In this document: piece by piece, positions 8,267 through 16,424 of the stretch | Position numbering within the stretch: position 1 is the stretch's first letter | Layout of the letters: every line of letters begins with the position of its first letter | Source: Ruminococcus sp. | GTDB taxonomy: Bacteria > Bacillota > Clostridia > Oscillospirales > Ruminococcaceae | DNA: 64,000 nt | Reading direction: 5' to 3' | Assembly: GCA_017525915.1 (NCBI GenBank) | Contig: JAFXSC010000016.1 | Location: 48,089 to 112,088 of the forward strand | Translations under genes and position numbers: made by a program | Notes under the pieces: model-generated | Databases searched by the model: none | The model's input: only the letters and a program-made list of their open reading frames with translations | Told to the model about the DNA's origin: nothing

Positions 8267-8300
8267 CACAGCCCCCGTAGGATAGCCGGGAGCTGTGATG
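8267..8300 (-). terminator. Leader attenuator or small-RNA terminator upstream of the PBP gene
   Basis: On the minus strand, TCACAGC pairs with GCTGTGA around an inner CCCGG / CGGGG stem. It is followed by TATTTTTAT. It lies about 60 bases after the promoter at 8360-8388 and about 120 bases before the PBP start codon. It either ends a short RNA of about 90 nt or works as an attenuator. Confidence 0.55.
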
Positions 8301-8359
8301 GGTAATGAAGGAAATAGAGATACCTTGAATTCATTATTCATTATTCTTTCAGCATCATT

Positions 8360-8388
8360 ATTATAGCACATATTTTTTGTTTTGTCAA
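8360..8388 (-). promoter_or_regulatory. Sigma-A promoter upstream of the PBP gene
   Basis: Minus strand TTGACA, 17 bp, TATAAT with an extended TGTGC before the -10 box. It lies 213 bases upstream of the PBP start. The 367 bases between the PBP and DUF1540 genes hold this promoter, the hairpin at 8267, and nothing else I can identify. Confidence 0.8.
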
Positions 8389-8514
8389 CACTTATGATTG
8401 TAAACTTTTTACAAACAAATAATGAATAAATTTCGTCTTCGCGTCAATACTATTCTCAGTTCCTCCGGAACGATAATCCGTCCGCTTTCCGGACATATAC
8501 AAGGAGCGTTGAAT

Positions 8515-8697
8515 ATGAACGACCACAGAAAGAACGATCATATCAAGTGCAGCGTTTCCCAGTGCCAGCACAATCTGGTCACAGAGAACTATTGCTGCCT
8601 CGACTGCATCTCAGTCGGCACCCACGAGGACAACCCTACGGTACCGGAATGTACCGACTGTAATTCCTTCGTAAAAAGATCAGGCTGCTGCAGCTGA
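8515..8697 (+). CDS. DUF1540 cysteine-rich small protein
   Basis: This 60-residue protein has eight or more Cys in a DUF1540-like pattern (IKCSVSQCQHN and NYCCLDCISVG, ending SGCCS), probably a metal-binding fold. A longer frame begins upstream, but I chose the ATG at 8515 because AAGGAGCGTTGAAT sits directly before it and the homologous part begins there. DUF1540 proteins are common in Clostridia and their function is unknown. A GC-rich hairpin follows the stop. Confidence 0.8.
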   Translation: MNDHRKNDHIKCSVSQCQHNLVTENYCCLDCISVGTHEDNPTVPECTDCNSFVKRSGCCS

Positions 8698-8703
8698 GAC
8701 AAC

Positions 8704-8725
8704 GTCCGGGACTTTCGCCCCGGAC
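8704..8725 (+). terminator. Probable terminator of the DUF1540 gene
   Basis: Perfect 7-bp stem GTCCGGG / CCCGGAC with an 8-base loop, 6 bases after the stop codon. The following tract (TTACATATT) is only moderately T-rich. Confidence 0.5.
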
Positions 8726-8796
8726 TTACATATTGTGCAAATTCAATAAATTATACCTCAAATTACAGTCAAATCGGGAAAAATATCCGCATATAC

Positions 8797-8825
8797 TTGC
8801 AATAGATCCACTTTTGCGTTATAAT
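8797..8825 (+). promoter_or_regulatory. Promoter of the ireB-like gene
   Basis: TTGCAA, 17 bp, TATAAT, about 90 bases before the start codon. Confidence 0.75.
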
Positions 8826-8916
8826 ATACATATGGACCCGGTACATAATGCCGCCGGTTCCCCTTTCTGCCCATAACACAGGCAAGAAATATCCCAATGT
8901 CAGGAGGCTGATCACA

Positions 8917-9162
8917 ATGTTCGATAAAACCATGACCTTCACAGTCAACGAGGATAAGGAAGCTGAGCTCCGCAGGAACCTCAACGTCATCTACGACGCT
9001 CTTATCCAGAAGGGCTACAACCCCATCAACCAGATCGTTGGCTATATCCTCTCCGAGGACCCGACATACATAACCACATACAACAACGCCAGAAGCCTCA
9101 TCCGCCACATCGACCGTGACGAGCTCCTTCAGGTGCTTGTAAGGTCTTACCTCCAGGGCTGA
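8917..9162 (+). CDS. ireB: IreB-family regulatory phosphoprotein (UPF0297)
   Basis: This 81-residue protein matches the UPF0297/IreB family over its full length: it contains the [20 protein letters not shown] start and the [20 protein letters not shown] core, followed by [16 protein letters not shown]. In Enterococcus, IreB is phosphorylated by the Ser/Thr kinase IreK and affects cephalosporin resistance. The start at 8917 is chosen for its CAGGAGGCTGATCACA ribosome site and the family length, over an in-frame upstream ATG. Monocistronic, with promoter and terminator. It lies 770 bases from a PBP gene, which may or may not be related. Confidence 0.88.
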   Translation: MFDKTMTFTVNEDKEAELRRNLNVIYDALIQKGYNPINQIVGYILSEDPTYITTYNNARSLIRHIDRDELLQVLVRSYLQG

Positions 9163-9231
9163 TACTTTACGCTGCAAACTTCCGCACAAGGTCGGAGCAG
9201 CTTTCTCCCCTGAGATATAAACAGAAACAAT

Positions 9232-9264
9232 GTCCGGAAGCATAATTCCGGGCTTTTTGTTTTT
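9232..9264 (+). terminator. Terminator of the ireB-like gene
   Basis: Stem GTCCGGAA / TTCCGGGC (one G-T pair) with a 6-base loop, followed by TTTTTGTTTTT. Confidence 0.75.
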
Positions 9265-9277
9265 CCCGCTTTTTCCG

Positions 9278-9306
9278 TTCATATACTCTCCTTCCCGGGC
9301 TATAAT
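9278..9306 (+). promoter_or_regulatory. Promoter of the polysaccharide deacetylase gene
   Basis: A perfect TATAAT at 9301 with a weak -35 (TTCATA) at 17-bp spacing, 52 bases before the chosen start. Confidence 0.5.
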
Positions 9307-9358
9307 TATAATGCAGGGCTATGCTCTGCATAAAGCGCTGCGAAAGGAGCTTTTTACC

Positions 9359-10105
9359 ATGAAGTTATTCCCACCGTCAGCAGCCGCGCTGCTGCTTTCA
9401 GCAGCACTGCCCCTGACCGTACCGGCAGCATACGCGGCTGATACCACAAAAAAAGGGTACGGTCAGGGGACAGCAGTGGACGGTCAGAACCGTCCACTGA
9501 GCGCGGCTCAGTTCAGCCAGCAGTATGCGGACCTCGGAGCTTTTGCACTTTCCAGGGACGACAAGCGGATCATCATAACCTTCGATCAGGGCTACGAAAA
9601 CGGGTATACCTCAAAGATCCTCGACACCCTGAAGGAGAAGAATGTGCAGGCGATATTCTTCCTCACAGGCGACTACGCAAAGAAAGAACCAGAGCTCGTC
9701 CGGCGGATGATAGCTGAGGGACACACCCTCGGAAACCACGGAATGACGCACGCAAGCCTTCCGGTACTCTCTGAGGAGGCTGCAAGGGACGAGATAATGT
9801 CCCTGCACAACTACGTCATGAACAACTACGGTTACCAGATGCAGTTTTTCCGCTGTCCATGCGGAGAGTATTCCGATGCAGCACTCGAAACAGTGCAGAA
9901 ATGCGGATACAAGACCGTTTTCTGGAGCTATGCCTATGTAGACTGGAAGACCGATGCCCAGCCGGACAAGTCCGAAGCAATGAAGAAACTCTGCAATTCC
10001 GCACACGGCGGCGAGATACTGCTGCTGCACTCGGTATCGTCCACAAACGCAGAGATACTCGGGGACGTCATTGACGCGCTGCGAGCGAAGGGATTTACTG
10101 TATGA
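9359..10105 (+). CDS. PdaA-like polysaccharide (peptidoglycan) deacetylase
   Basis: This 248-residue secreted protein has a signal peptide (residues about 1-27, ending AAYAA) and a NodB/CE4 domain (about 70-245). The first motif is TFDQGYENGYTSKILDTLKE, as in PdaA-type enzymes. The metal-binding motif GNHGMTH supplies two His. The usual RPP motif appears as RCPCGEYS with two extra Cys. PdaA makes the muramic delta-lactam of spore cortex together with an amidase; vegetative homologues deacetylate peptidoglycan. The start at 9359 follows GAAAGGAGC and yields a clean signal peptide. Family is clear, exact substrate is not. Confidence 0.85.
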   Translation: MKLFPPSAAALLLSAALPLTVPAAYAADTTKKGYGQGTAVDGQNRPLSAAQFSQQYADLGAFALSRDDKRIIITFDQGYENGYTSKILDTLKEKNVQAIFFLTGDYAKKEPELVRRMIAEGHTLGNHGMTHASLPVLSEEAARDEIMSLHNYVMNNYGYQMQFFRCPCGEYSDAALETVQKCGYKTVFWSYAYVDWKTDAQPDKSEAMKKLCNSAHGGEILLLHSVSSTNAEILGDVIDALRAKGFTV

Positions 10106-10111
10106 CCGTGA

Positions 10112-10134
10112 AGGGCTGCTCCGGCAGCCTTTCA
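10112..10134 (+). terminator. Terminator of the deacetylase gene
   Basis: GGCTGC / GCAGCC stem with a TCCG loop, 8 bases past the stop, flanked by AAG and CTTTCATT. A compact stem with a short T-tract. Confidence 0.55.
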
Positions 10135-10156
10135 TTGTACCTGCCGGTCAGCGGGA

Positions 10157-10185
10157 TTGACTTATCCGGTAAGCTGTGATATAAT
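10157..10185 (+). promoter_or_regulatory. Sigma-A promoter of the rhodanese-TtcA gene
   Basis: TTGACT, 17 bp, TATAAT, 30 bases before the start codon. Confidence 0.8.
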
Positions 10186-10214
10186 AGCATTAAATCCTAC
10201 AAAAGAGGTATATT

Positions 10215-11342
10215 ATGTATAAAGAGATATCACCGACCGAACTTGATTCGCTTCCTTCAGGCAGCTACTCACTCATAGACATCCGCGACCGCGTTTCGTT
10301 TGATTACGGTCATATCCCCGGCTCTGTGAATATTCCGCAGAACGAACTTTCTGCCGGAAATATCCCGAAAGACAGGCTAGCTGTTATCTGCTGCAAAAGC
10401 GGCATCATCAGCCGTGACACTGCCGAGGCACTCTCCGACCAGGGAATTGACGCCGCCAATCTCTCCGGCGGTTACGTCGAATGGCTGCGTCTGAATATTG
10501 AAAACCGCAATATCACCGCCGATGTCGAGCTCAGCATACGCAAGAAATTCAAAAAATCCATCTGGTGCAGGTTCACCAAAGCGATAAACGAGTACAAGCT
10601 CGTCACCCCCGGCGACCGCATCGCAGTCTGCATCTCCGGCGGCAAGGACTCAATGCTCATGGCAAAGCTCTTCCAGGAGCTGAAGCGCCACGACAAGTTC
10701 CCGTTCGAGGTGAAATTTCTCGTCATGGACCCCGGTTACAGTCCGGAAAACCGCCGGCTTATCGAGGAAAATGCCGCTTCAATGTCCATTCCGGTCGAGA
10801 TTTTTGAGTCGGATATATTTGAGTCTGTTTTCAACATCGAAAAGAACCCCTGCTACATCTGTGCCCGTATGCGGCGCGGTTATCTTTACAGCCGCGCAAA
10901 GGCTCTCGGCTGCAACAAAATAGCTCTCGGTCACCACTTCGATGACGTTATCGAGACCATACTCATGGGTATGCTCTACGGCGGACAGGTCCAGACCATG
11001 ATGCCCAAGCTTCACAGCACCAATTTCGAGGGAATGGAGCTGATACGCCCCCTCTATCTCGTCCGCGAGGCGGATATCAAACACTGGCGTGACTATAACG
11101 GTCTGCATTTTCTGCAATGCGCCTGCAAATTCACCGAAAACTGCTCCTCCTGTGACCAGAACGGTCAGACCGACTCAAAGCGTCTCGAGGTAAAGCACCT
11201 CATAGCGGAGCTGAAAAAGGTCAATCCGCAGGTCGAGAAGAATATCTTCCGCAGCGTCGAAAACGTCAACCTCAGCACAGTTATCGCCTACAAGCAGCAC
11301 GGCGAGACCCACCACTTCCTCGATACATACGACGAACTGTAA
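10215..11342 (+). CDS. Rhodanese-TtcA fusion, tRNA 2-thiolation-type PP-loop protein
   Basis: This 375-residue fusion joins two sulfur-handling modules. Residues 1-95 are a rhodanese domain with the active-site loop C60-K-S-G-I-I-S, which can carry a persulfide. Residues about 110-350 are a PP-loop ATPase with the SGGKDS motif (141-146), a C213-Y-I-C216 pair and a further Cys cluster (ENCSSCDQ), as in TtcA, which makes 2-thiocytidine at tRNA position 32 using an iron-sulfur cluster. The fusion suggests that the rhodanese hands sulfur directly to the thiolation domain. The RNA target is inferred from family only. Own promoter and terminator. Confidence 0.85.
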   Translation: MYKEISPTELDSLPSGSYSLIDIRDRVSFDYGHIPGSVNIPQNELSAGNIPKDRLAVICCKSGIISRDTAEALSDQGIDAANLSGGYVEWLRLNIENRNITADVELSIRKKFKKSIWCRFTKAINEYKLVTPGDRIAVCISGGKDSMLMAKLFQELKRHDKFPFEVKFLVMDPGYSPENRRLIEENAASMSIPVEIFESDIFESVFNIEKNPCYICARMRRGYLYSRAKALGCNKIALGHHFDDVIETILMGMLYGGQVQTMMPKLHSTNFEGMELIRPLYLVREADIKHWRDYNGLHFLQCACKFTENCSSCDQNGQTDSKRLEVKHLIAELKKVNPQVEKNIFRSVENVNLSTVIAYKQHGETHHFLDTYDEL

Positions 11343-11345
11343 TAC

Positions 11346-11372
11346 AAAAAAGCCGCACCAGAAGGTGCGGCT
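11346..11372. terminator. Bidirectional terminator between ttcA-like and ispH-rpsA genes
   Basis: Perfect 9-bp stem AGCCGCACC / GGTGCGGCT with an AGAA loop. The minus strand is followed by six T residues; the plus strand by TGCTTTATT. It ends the eight-gene minus-strand operon. Confidence 0.85.
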
Positions 11373-11389
11373 TGCTTTATTATCACTGA

Positions 11390-13369
11390 TTATTCAGCGT
11401 CTTCCTCAACAGGAGCTTCCTCAGCATCAGCCTCGTCAGCGCCCTCAATGAGAGCACGCATAGAAATGCTGATCCTCTTGGACTCAAAGTCGATATCAAT
11501 GATCTTAACATCGACCTCATCGCCGACTGTAAGGATATCCTTAACGTTATCTACCTTCTTGTCAGCGATCTGGGAGATGTGGATAAGTCCGTCAACTCCG
11601 TCAATAATTCTTGCGAATGCGCCGAAGCTTGTGATAGAAACGATAGTTGCCTTAACAACGTCGCCTACCTGATAGTTAGCCTTGAATACTTCCCAGGGAT
11701 TCTCTTCAGCCTTCTTGAAGCCGAGAGAAATGCGGTTCTCTTCGCGGTTGAGATCCTTGATGTAAACCTCAAGAGTATCGCCAACGCTTACTACCTCGCT
11801 CGGGTGCTTGATGCGCTTCCATGAGAGCTCGGAGATATGCACCATACCGTCGATACCGCCGAGGTCAACAAATGCGCCGAAGCTTGTGAGTGACTTAACC
11901 TTGCCTGTGTATGTAGCGCCAACCTCAGCAGTCTCCCAGAACTTAGCCTGAGCCTCTGCCTTCTTAGCGTTCTGGACAGCCTTGATAGAGCCGACAGCTC
12001 TCTTTCTGCCCTCTGTAACTTCGATGATAGTGAACTCTACCTTCTTCTTGAGGAGCTGCTCAAGCTCTGCGCCTCTGGGGAGACCTGTCTGTGAAGCAGG
12101 GATAAATACTCTTACGCCGAGAACGCTGAGAGTTACGCCCTTGTTAACAACGTGCTGAACAACGCCTTCAAGGACAGTGCCTTCCTCCTTAGCCTTGAGG
12201 ATAGTCTCATAACCAGCCTGCTCGTCGACCTTTCTCTTGGAAAGAGCACAGGTACCTTCAGCATCGTTGACCTTGATAACTACAAGCTCGATCTCGTCGC
12301 CGACGCTTACGATATCAGCGGGCTTCTTTGAAGGGTCGTCTGTAAGATCATCGAGAGCAACATAGCCTGTGTGCTTTGTACCGAGGTCTACGATAGCTTC
12401 TGTATTATTTACAGCAACAACTGTGCCTTTAACTTTCTCTCCTGTATGTATTTTTTTGAATGAATCCTCGACTGCCTGAGCGAAGTCGATCTCCTCATCC
12501 TGATTAGCTGCAAGAATTCCATTTTCTGCCATTTTGGTTTGTACCTCCTTGATTATGTACGCCGGAGTGGACGCCCCTGCGGTAATGCCGATATTCTCAG
12601 CATCGGGTAGCTTCAGGCTCCGGAGTTCGTCCGAATTTTCAATATGATACGTTTTGCAGTATCTGCTGCACACCTCAAACAGTTTTACCGTGTTGGAGCT
12701 GTGCTTTCCGCCGACAACGAGCATGATGTCCGAAGCCTTTGCGAGTTCAGCCGCATCGGACTGCCTTGTATCAGTGGCATTGCAGATGGTATCATAAATA
12801 ACGATATTCGGATCGTCTTTCGGGATCACGTTTAAACACTCGTCCCATACTACTATATTATACGTTGTTTGGGCGACAATTGCAAGCTTTTTTTTCAAAT
12901 TTGTATACTTTTTTTCAAAAAAGTCCTTTAGCTCAAAATTGTCCTTGAAAACGAGGTGATTTTCGTCACAATGCCCAACTATACCCTGCACTTCCGGATG
13001 TGAAGCGTCACCGGCAATGAGTATGAAATAGCCCTCTGCCGATTTCTCCGCAACTATCTTGTGTATCTTGGCAACAAACGGGCAGGTCGCATCGAGCATA
13101 CGGTTCCCCTTTGCAGCTATCTGCTCATAGACCGCTCTGCCGACACCGTGGGAGCGTATCACGACAGCCTCGCCGGGCATGAGTTCATCAACTGAATATA
13201 TGACCCTCGCGCCTTTTTCCTTCATGTCGTTCACAACGTCCTGATTGTGGATTATCGGACCGAGCGTTGCAACTCTGGTATTGCTGTCAAGCTCGCTGTA
13301 AACCATTTTTACGGCACGGTCAACTCCGAAGCAGAAGCCAGCCGACTTAGCAACTGTAACCTTACTCAT
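11390..13369 (-). CDS. ispH: IspH-ribosomal protein S1 fusion (HMBPP reductase / S1)
   Basis: This 659-residue fusion has an N-terminal IspH domain (1 to about 285) with the three cluster-binding Cys (C13 in AGFCFGVDRAV, C96 in LDATCPFVAK, C196 in DTICNATDTRQ). IspH makes IPP and DMAPP in the MEP isoprenoid pathway. Four S1 RNA-binding repeats follow (from about 300 to 635, for example VGATYTGKVKSLTSFGAFVD), then an acidic Glu/Ala tail. This fusion is widespread in Clostridia. The start at 13369 is chosen because GGAGGAGAAG precedes it and the IspH homology starts there. Its start overlaps the plsC stop by 8 bases, so the two are translationally coupled. Confidence 0.95.
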   Translation of the reverse strand: MSKVTVAKSAGFCFGVDRAVKMVYSELDSNTRVATLGPIIHNQDVVNDMKEKGARVIYSVDELMPGEAVVIRSHGVGRAVYEQIAAKGNRMLDATCPFVAKIHKIVAEKSAEGYFILIAGDASHPEVQGIVGHCDENHLVFKDNFELKDFFEKKYTNLKKKLAIVAQTTYNIVVWDECLNVIPKDDPNIVIYDTICNATDTRQSDAAELAKASDIMLVVGGKHSSNTVKLFEVCSRYCKTYHIENSDELRSLKLPDAENIGITAGASTPAYIIKEVQTKMAENGILAANQDEEIDFAQAVEDSFKKIHTGEKVKGTVVAVNNTEAIVDLGTKHTGYVALDDLTDDPSKKPADIVSVGDEIELVVIKVNDAEGTCALSKRKVDEQAGYETILKAKEEGTVLEGVVQHVVNKGVTLSVLGVRVFIPASQTGLPRGAELEQLLKKKVEFTIIEVTEGRKRAVGSIKAVQNAKKAEAQAKFWETAEVGATYTGKVKSLTSFGAFVDLGGIDGMVHISELSWKRIKHPSEVVSVGDTLEVYIKDLNREENRISLGFKKAEENPWEVFKANYQVGDVVKATIVSITSFGAFARIIDGVDGLIHISQIADKKVDNVKDILTVGDEVDVKIIDIDFESKRISISMRALIEGADEADAEEAPVEEDAE

Positions 13370-13988
13370 TCTTCTCCTCCACAGCCGGTGCATTCTCCGG
13401 TTCGCCCTCGACGAGCTTCTTTATCTCAGCCATATAGCGGTTTTTGAGCCTTACAAGCTTTCGCGGATTAGGCTCGTCACATATCTCAACATACTCGGCA
13501 GGGTCAATTGGCTCGCCGTACTTAACTGTCACCCTGCGGCGGAATTTCAGCTCTCCCTCATATACAACACCGACCGGGACTATGAGCTTGCCGGAACGTG
13601 CAGCAATAAGTGCCGCACCGGTATGCCCCTTTCCGACCTTGCCGTCCTGTGAGCGTGTTCCCTCCGGGAATATCATCATGCTGCGCTTTTCAAGCTTTTC
13701 AACAGCCGTATCTATAACGCCGGAATCGCCCTTTCCTCTTGCGACCGGGAATGCACCGAGACGGCGTATCAGCCAGCCGAACATTTTCTTCTCGAAAAGC
13801 TCCTCCTTCGCCATGAAGCAGAGCGGTCCCCTTGCTCCGCAGCCGACCAGCGGCGGGTCATAGTAACTGCGGTGATTGGAGGCGTAGATGACCTTCTGCT
13901 TTTTGGGGATATTCTTCTTCCCCTCATATCTCAGGTGAAAATATACCCTGAGATAGCATCTTACAAGGAATTTTACGAACGCATACAT
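13362..13988 (-). CDS. plsC: 1-acylglycerol-3-phosphate acyltransferase
   Basis: This 208-residue protein has the PlsC acyltransferase motifs NHRSYYDPPLVG (the HX4D catalytic box) and FPEGTRSQDG, plus the GALFPVARG-like region. A short hydrophobic N-terminus anchors it to the membrane. It acylates lysophosphatidic acid to phosphatidic acid. It lies between cmk and ispH-rpsA, an order common in Clostridia. Its ATG overlaps the cmk stop (TAATG). The last 25 residues are Glu/Pro/Ala-rich. Confidence 0.93.
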   Translation of the reverse strand: MYAFVKFLVRCYLRVYFHLRYEGKKNIPKKQKVIYASNHRSYYDPPLVGCGARGPLCFMAKEELFEKKMFGWLIRRLGAFPVARGKGDSGVIDTAVEKLEKRSMMIFPEGTRSQDGKVGKGHTGAALIAARSGKLIVPVGVVYEGELKFRRRVTVKYGEPIDPAEYVEICDEPNPRKLVRLKNRYMAEIKKLVEGEPENAPAVEEKNE

Positions 13989-14659
13989 TATTCAGCACTT
14001 CCGATCTTGTCAGTGATTACGCGGATAATGGCGTCAGCAGAGCCTTCAAGGTCAAGGTGGGTAGTGTCCACGAGAACAGCGTCCTCAGCCTGTTTGAGCG
14101 GAGCAGTCTCGCGGTGCATATCCTGATAGTCACGCTTGATTATATCATCAAGTATCTCCTGATAGCTCGGGCAGTCCGGCTTCTCGGCAAGCTCCTTGTA
14201 GCGGCGGTTAGCACGCTCCTCCGCGGAAGCAGTAAGGAATATCTTGACATCGGCATTCGGAAGAACGACCGTACCGATGTCCCTTCCGTCCATGATGACA
14301 TTGTTCTCGGCAGCTATCTTCTGCTGAGTACCGAAAAGGTAAGCTCTTACCGCCGGGATTGCCGAAGTGTGAGATGCAGCCATTGAGATCTCGGGAGTTC
14401 GGATAAGTCCGGAAACGTCTCTGTCACCGAGGAATACTCTCTGTGTGCCGTCAATAAACCTGAGCGAAACGTCAGCACCGGGAAGTGCCTCCTCTATCTT
14501 GTCGTCCGGGATATTGTTCTCGGTGATATAAAGGGCGATAGTGCGGTAGAGCGCACCTGTATCCACATAGATGTAGCCCAGCTTTTTCGATACCATTTTA
14601 GCGATAGTGCTCTTGCCTGCACCGGCAGGTCCGTCAATAGCGATATTGATATTCTTCAT
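13988..14659 (-). CDS. cmk: Cytidylate kinase
   Basis: This 223-residue protein has the P-loop GPAGAGKSTIAKMVSKKLGY near its start, the YVDTGALYRTIAL segment, and the GRDIGTVVLPNADVKIFLTA region typical of (d)CMP kinases. It phosphorylates CMP and dCMP in pyrimidine salvage. Its start overlaps the upstream gene's stop (ATGA). Normal length, no anomaly. Confidence 0.96.
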   Translation of the reverse strand: MKNINIAIDGPAGAGKSTIAKMVSKKLGYIYVDTGALYRTIALYITENNIPDDKIEEALPGADVSLRFIDGTQRVFLGDRDVSGLIRTPEISMAASHTSAIPAVRAYLFGTQQKIAAENNVIMDGRDIGTVVLPNADVKIFLTASAEERANRRYKELAEKPDCPSYQEILDDIIKRDYQDMHRETAPLKQAEDAVLVDTTHLDLEGSADAIIRVITDKIGSAE

Positions 14660-14985
14660 AATTCTTCTCCTTTATTTTCACCCTCATCAGGGGATTTTCT
14701 GACTTTTTCACGCAGTGAGCGAAACTTTATGACGCTCATAACGAGCATAAACGCTCCTATTGCAAGTATGATTATCCCTCCGGCGTACTTCCCGTCCCGT
14801 ATCATGAGTGCTCCTGCAAGGAAAACTGCAAACATCACAAACGCAAACAGCAGGATCAGGACCATAAGTATAAGGAACCTGACAGGTCTTGGGATCTTAC
14901 GGTTCCCGGCAGCCGAAACAGCGCCGTCCACGGTCGTATCGAAAAGCAGCTCCGCAATGAATTCAAATATAAGCTCCATACTCAC
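14656..14985 (-). CDS. Small two-helix membrane protein
   Basis: This 109-residue protein has two strong membrane segments (about residues 32-58 and 65-82), an Arg/Pro-rich region before the first, and a Lys/Glu-rich C-terminus (SPDEGENKGEEL). I do not recognise the family. It is translationally coupled to cmk (4-base overlap) and lies 3 bases after the flavoprotein stop, so it is a real operon member. Function unknown. Confidence 0.7.
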   Translation of the reverse strand: MSMELIFEFIAELLFDTTVDGAVSAAGNRKIPRPVRFLILMVLILLFAFVMFAVFLAGALMIRDGKYAGGIIILAIGAFMLVMSVIKFRSLREKVRKSPDEGENKGEEL

Positions 14986-14988
14986 ACC

Positions 14989-16206
14989 TCACATATTCAC
15001 TGCCGCAGTATATGCGGTCGAAAAGGCTATCTGGAGATTGAATCCGCCTGTGTAGGCGTCAACGTCTATGACCTCGCCGGCAAAGAAAAGTCCCGGCAGT
15101 AGCTTTGACTCCATAGTGCGCGGGTCTATCTCCTTTACTGACACTCCGCCGCTCGTGATAATGGCTTCGTCTATCGGTCTGAAGCCAGATATCCGGACGG
15201 GAAAGGCTTTCAGCAGACTTCCGAATTTGAGTCTCTGCTCCCTTGTTATTCCGTTTACCTTCTGCTCCGGAGCGATGCCGGAAAGCCTTACCGCTACGGG
15301 AATGAGCTTTGCCGGAAGCAGCTTCCTTATGCCGTTAATGAAGTCACGGTTGAGGTTTTCTGCGAAATCACGCTGGATACGCGCGTCAAGCTGTTCGGGC
15401 GTGAGGGCTGGTTTAAGGTCAATGACAGCACGGTATCTGTCCGGCTGCATATCGCGTATATGTGAGCTCGCACTCAGCACAAGCGGTCCGGACAAGCCGA
15501 AATGCGTGAACAGCATCTCGCCCATTTCGCTGTATATAGGCTTTTCGCGGTCGCAGAGCGTCAGCGTTACGTTGCGGAGCGAAAGTCCCATGAGCTCGGC
15601 ACAGAATTTGTCCGGCGATGTAAGCGGAACAAGGCTCGGTTTCAGTTCGGTGACTGTGTGACCGGCAGCCTCCGCAAAAGTGTATCCGTCGCCGTCCGAG
15701 CCTGTTTTCGGGTAGGACTTTCCTCCGCAGGCAACGAGCACAGAGCGGGAGCGGTATTCCTCGCCGCCTGCCCTGACTCCGCAGCACGCGCCGTCCTCGA
15801 TGATAAGGCGGCTGACGCGCTTATGTATCACCTTCACACCGAGCTTCTTCATCTCAGCTGCAAGGGCGTCCGCGATATCGTCGGCACGGTCGCTGACCGG
15901 GAACACCCTGTTTCCGCGCTCGGTCTTGAGCGGCACACCGAGCTCCTCGAAGAAGCTCATGGTATCCTCCGCGCCGAACAGTGAGAAGGCACTGTACAGA
16001 AAACGCGGATTTACCGGGATATTCCGCATATGCTCGTCTGAGGAGGAATTGTTGGTGACGTTGCAGCGTCCCTTGCCGGTTATGCGGAGCTTTCTCCCGA
16101 GGTGGTCGTTCCTCTCAAAGACGAGGACGGTCTTACCCATTCTGGCAGCCCAGACCGCCGCAAAGCAGCCTGCCGCGCCGCCGCCTATGATTATCGTATC
16201 AGTCAT
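14989..16206 (-). CDS. NAD(P)/FAD-dependent oxidoreductase, YhiN/HI0933 family
   Basis: This 405-residue flavoprotein opens with a Rossmann motif (IIIGGGAAGCFAAVWAARMG) and carries the family motifs KLRITGKGRCNVTN and GGKSYPKTGSDGDGY, with the C-terminal TSGGVSVKEIDPRTMESKL and FFAGEVIDVDAYTGGFNLQ. YhiN/BaiN-like proteins are widespread; physiological substrates are mostly unknown, although some are linked to bile acid or steroid reduction. The frame extends 49 codons upstream, but the homologous start MTDTIIIGGG overlaps the DUF3006 stop by 8 bases, so 16206 is the likely start. Confidence 0.88.
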   Translation of the reverse strand: MTDTIIIGGGAAGCFAAVWAARMGKTVLVFERNDHLGRKLRITGKGRCNVTNNSSSDEHMRNIPVNPRFLYSAFSLFGAEDTMSFFEELGVPLKTERGNRVFPVSDRADDIADALAAEMKKLGVKVIHKRVSRLIIEDGACCGVRAGGEEYRSRSVLVACGGKSYPKTGSDGDGYTFAEAAGHTVTELKPSLVPLTSPDKFCAELMGLSLRNVTLTLCDREKPIYSEMGEMLFTHFGLSGPLVLSASSHIRDMQPDRYRAVIDLKPALTPEQLDARIQRDFAENLNRDFINGIRKLLPAKLIPVAVRLSGIAPEQKVNGITREQRLKFGSLLKAFPVRISGFRPIDEAIITSGGVSVKEIDPRTMESKLLPGLFFAGEVIDVDAYTGGFNLQIAFSTAYTAAVNM

Positions 16207-16414
16207 GCTTCTTGATGAGACTGAGGATCTTTTCGCGCATAGCCCTGCGTCTTTCCTCGGTCGCAGCCCTGTCAACAGTATACCTTCCGCCGATATCCGT
16301 GAGGATATCCCCCTCGCAGGCGTTCTCCGCAACAAATCCTCTCCTGACCTCAATACTCTGTCCGTCCTTCTCGATCACAGCTATATTTCCTTCAAATCTG
16401 TCAAGTATAGTCAT
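16199..16414 (-). CDS. DUF3006 domain protein
   Basis: This 71-residue protein begins MTILDRFEGNIAVIEKDGQS, the DUF3006 signature: a small beta-rich domain with the F-E-x-x-x-A-V-I pattern. These domains are very often encoded next to or fused with ComEC-like metallo-beta-lactamase proteins, as here, where the metallohydrolase ends 10 bases upstream. Role unknown; partner inferred from synteny. Confidence 0.85.
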   Translation of the reverse strand: MTILDRFEGNIAVIEKDGQSIEVRRGFVAENACEGDILTDIGGRYTVDRAATEERRRAMREKILSLIKKHD

Positions 16415-16424
16415 GGGGTCCCTC

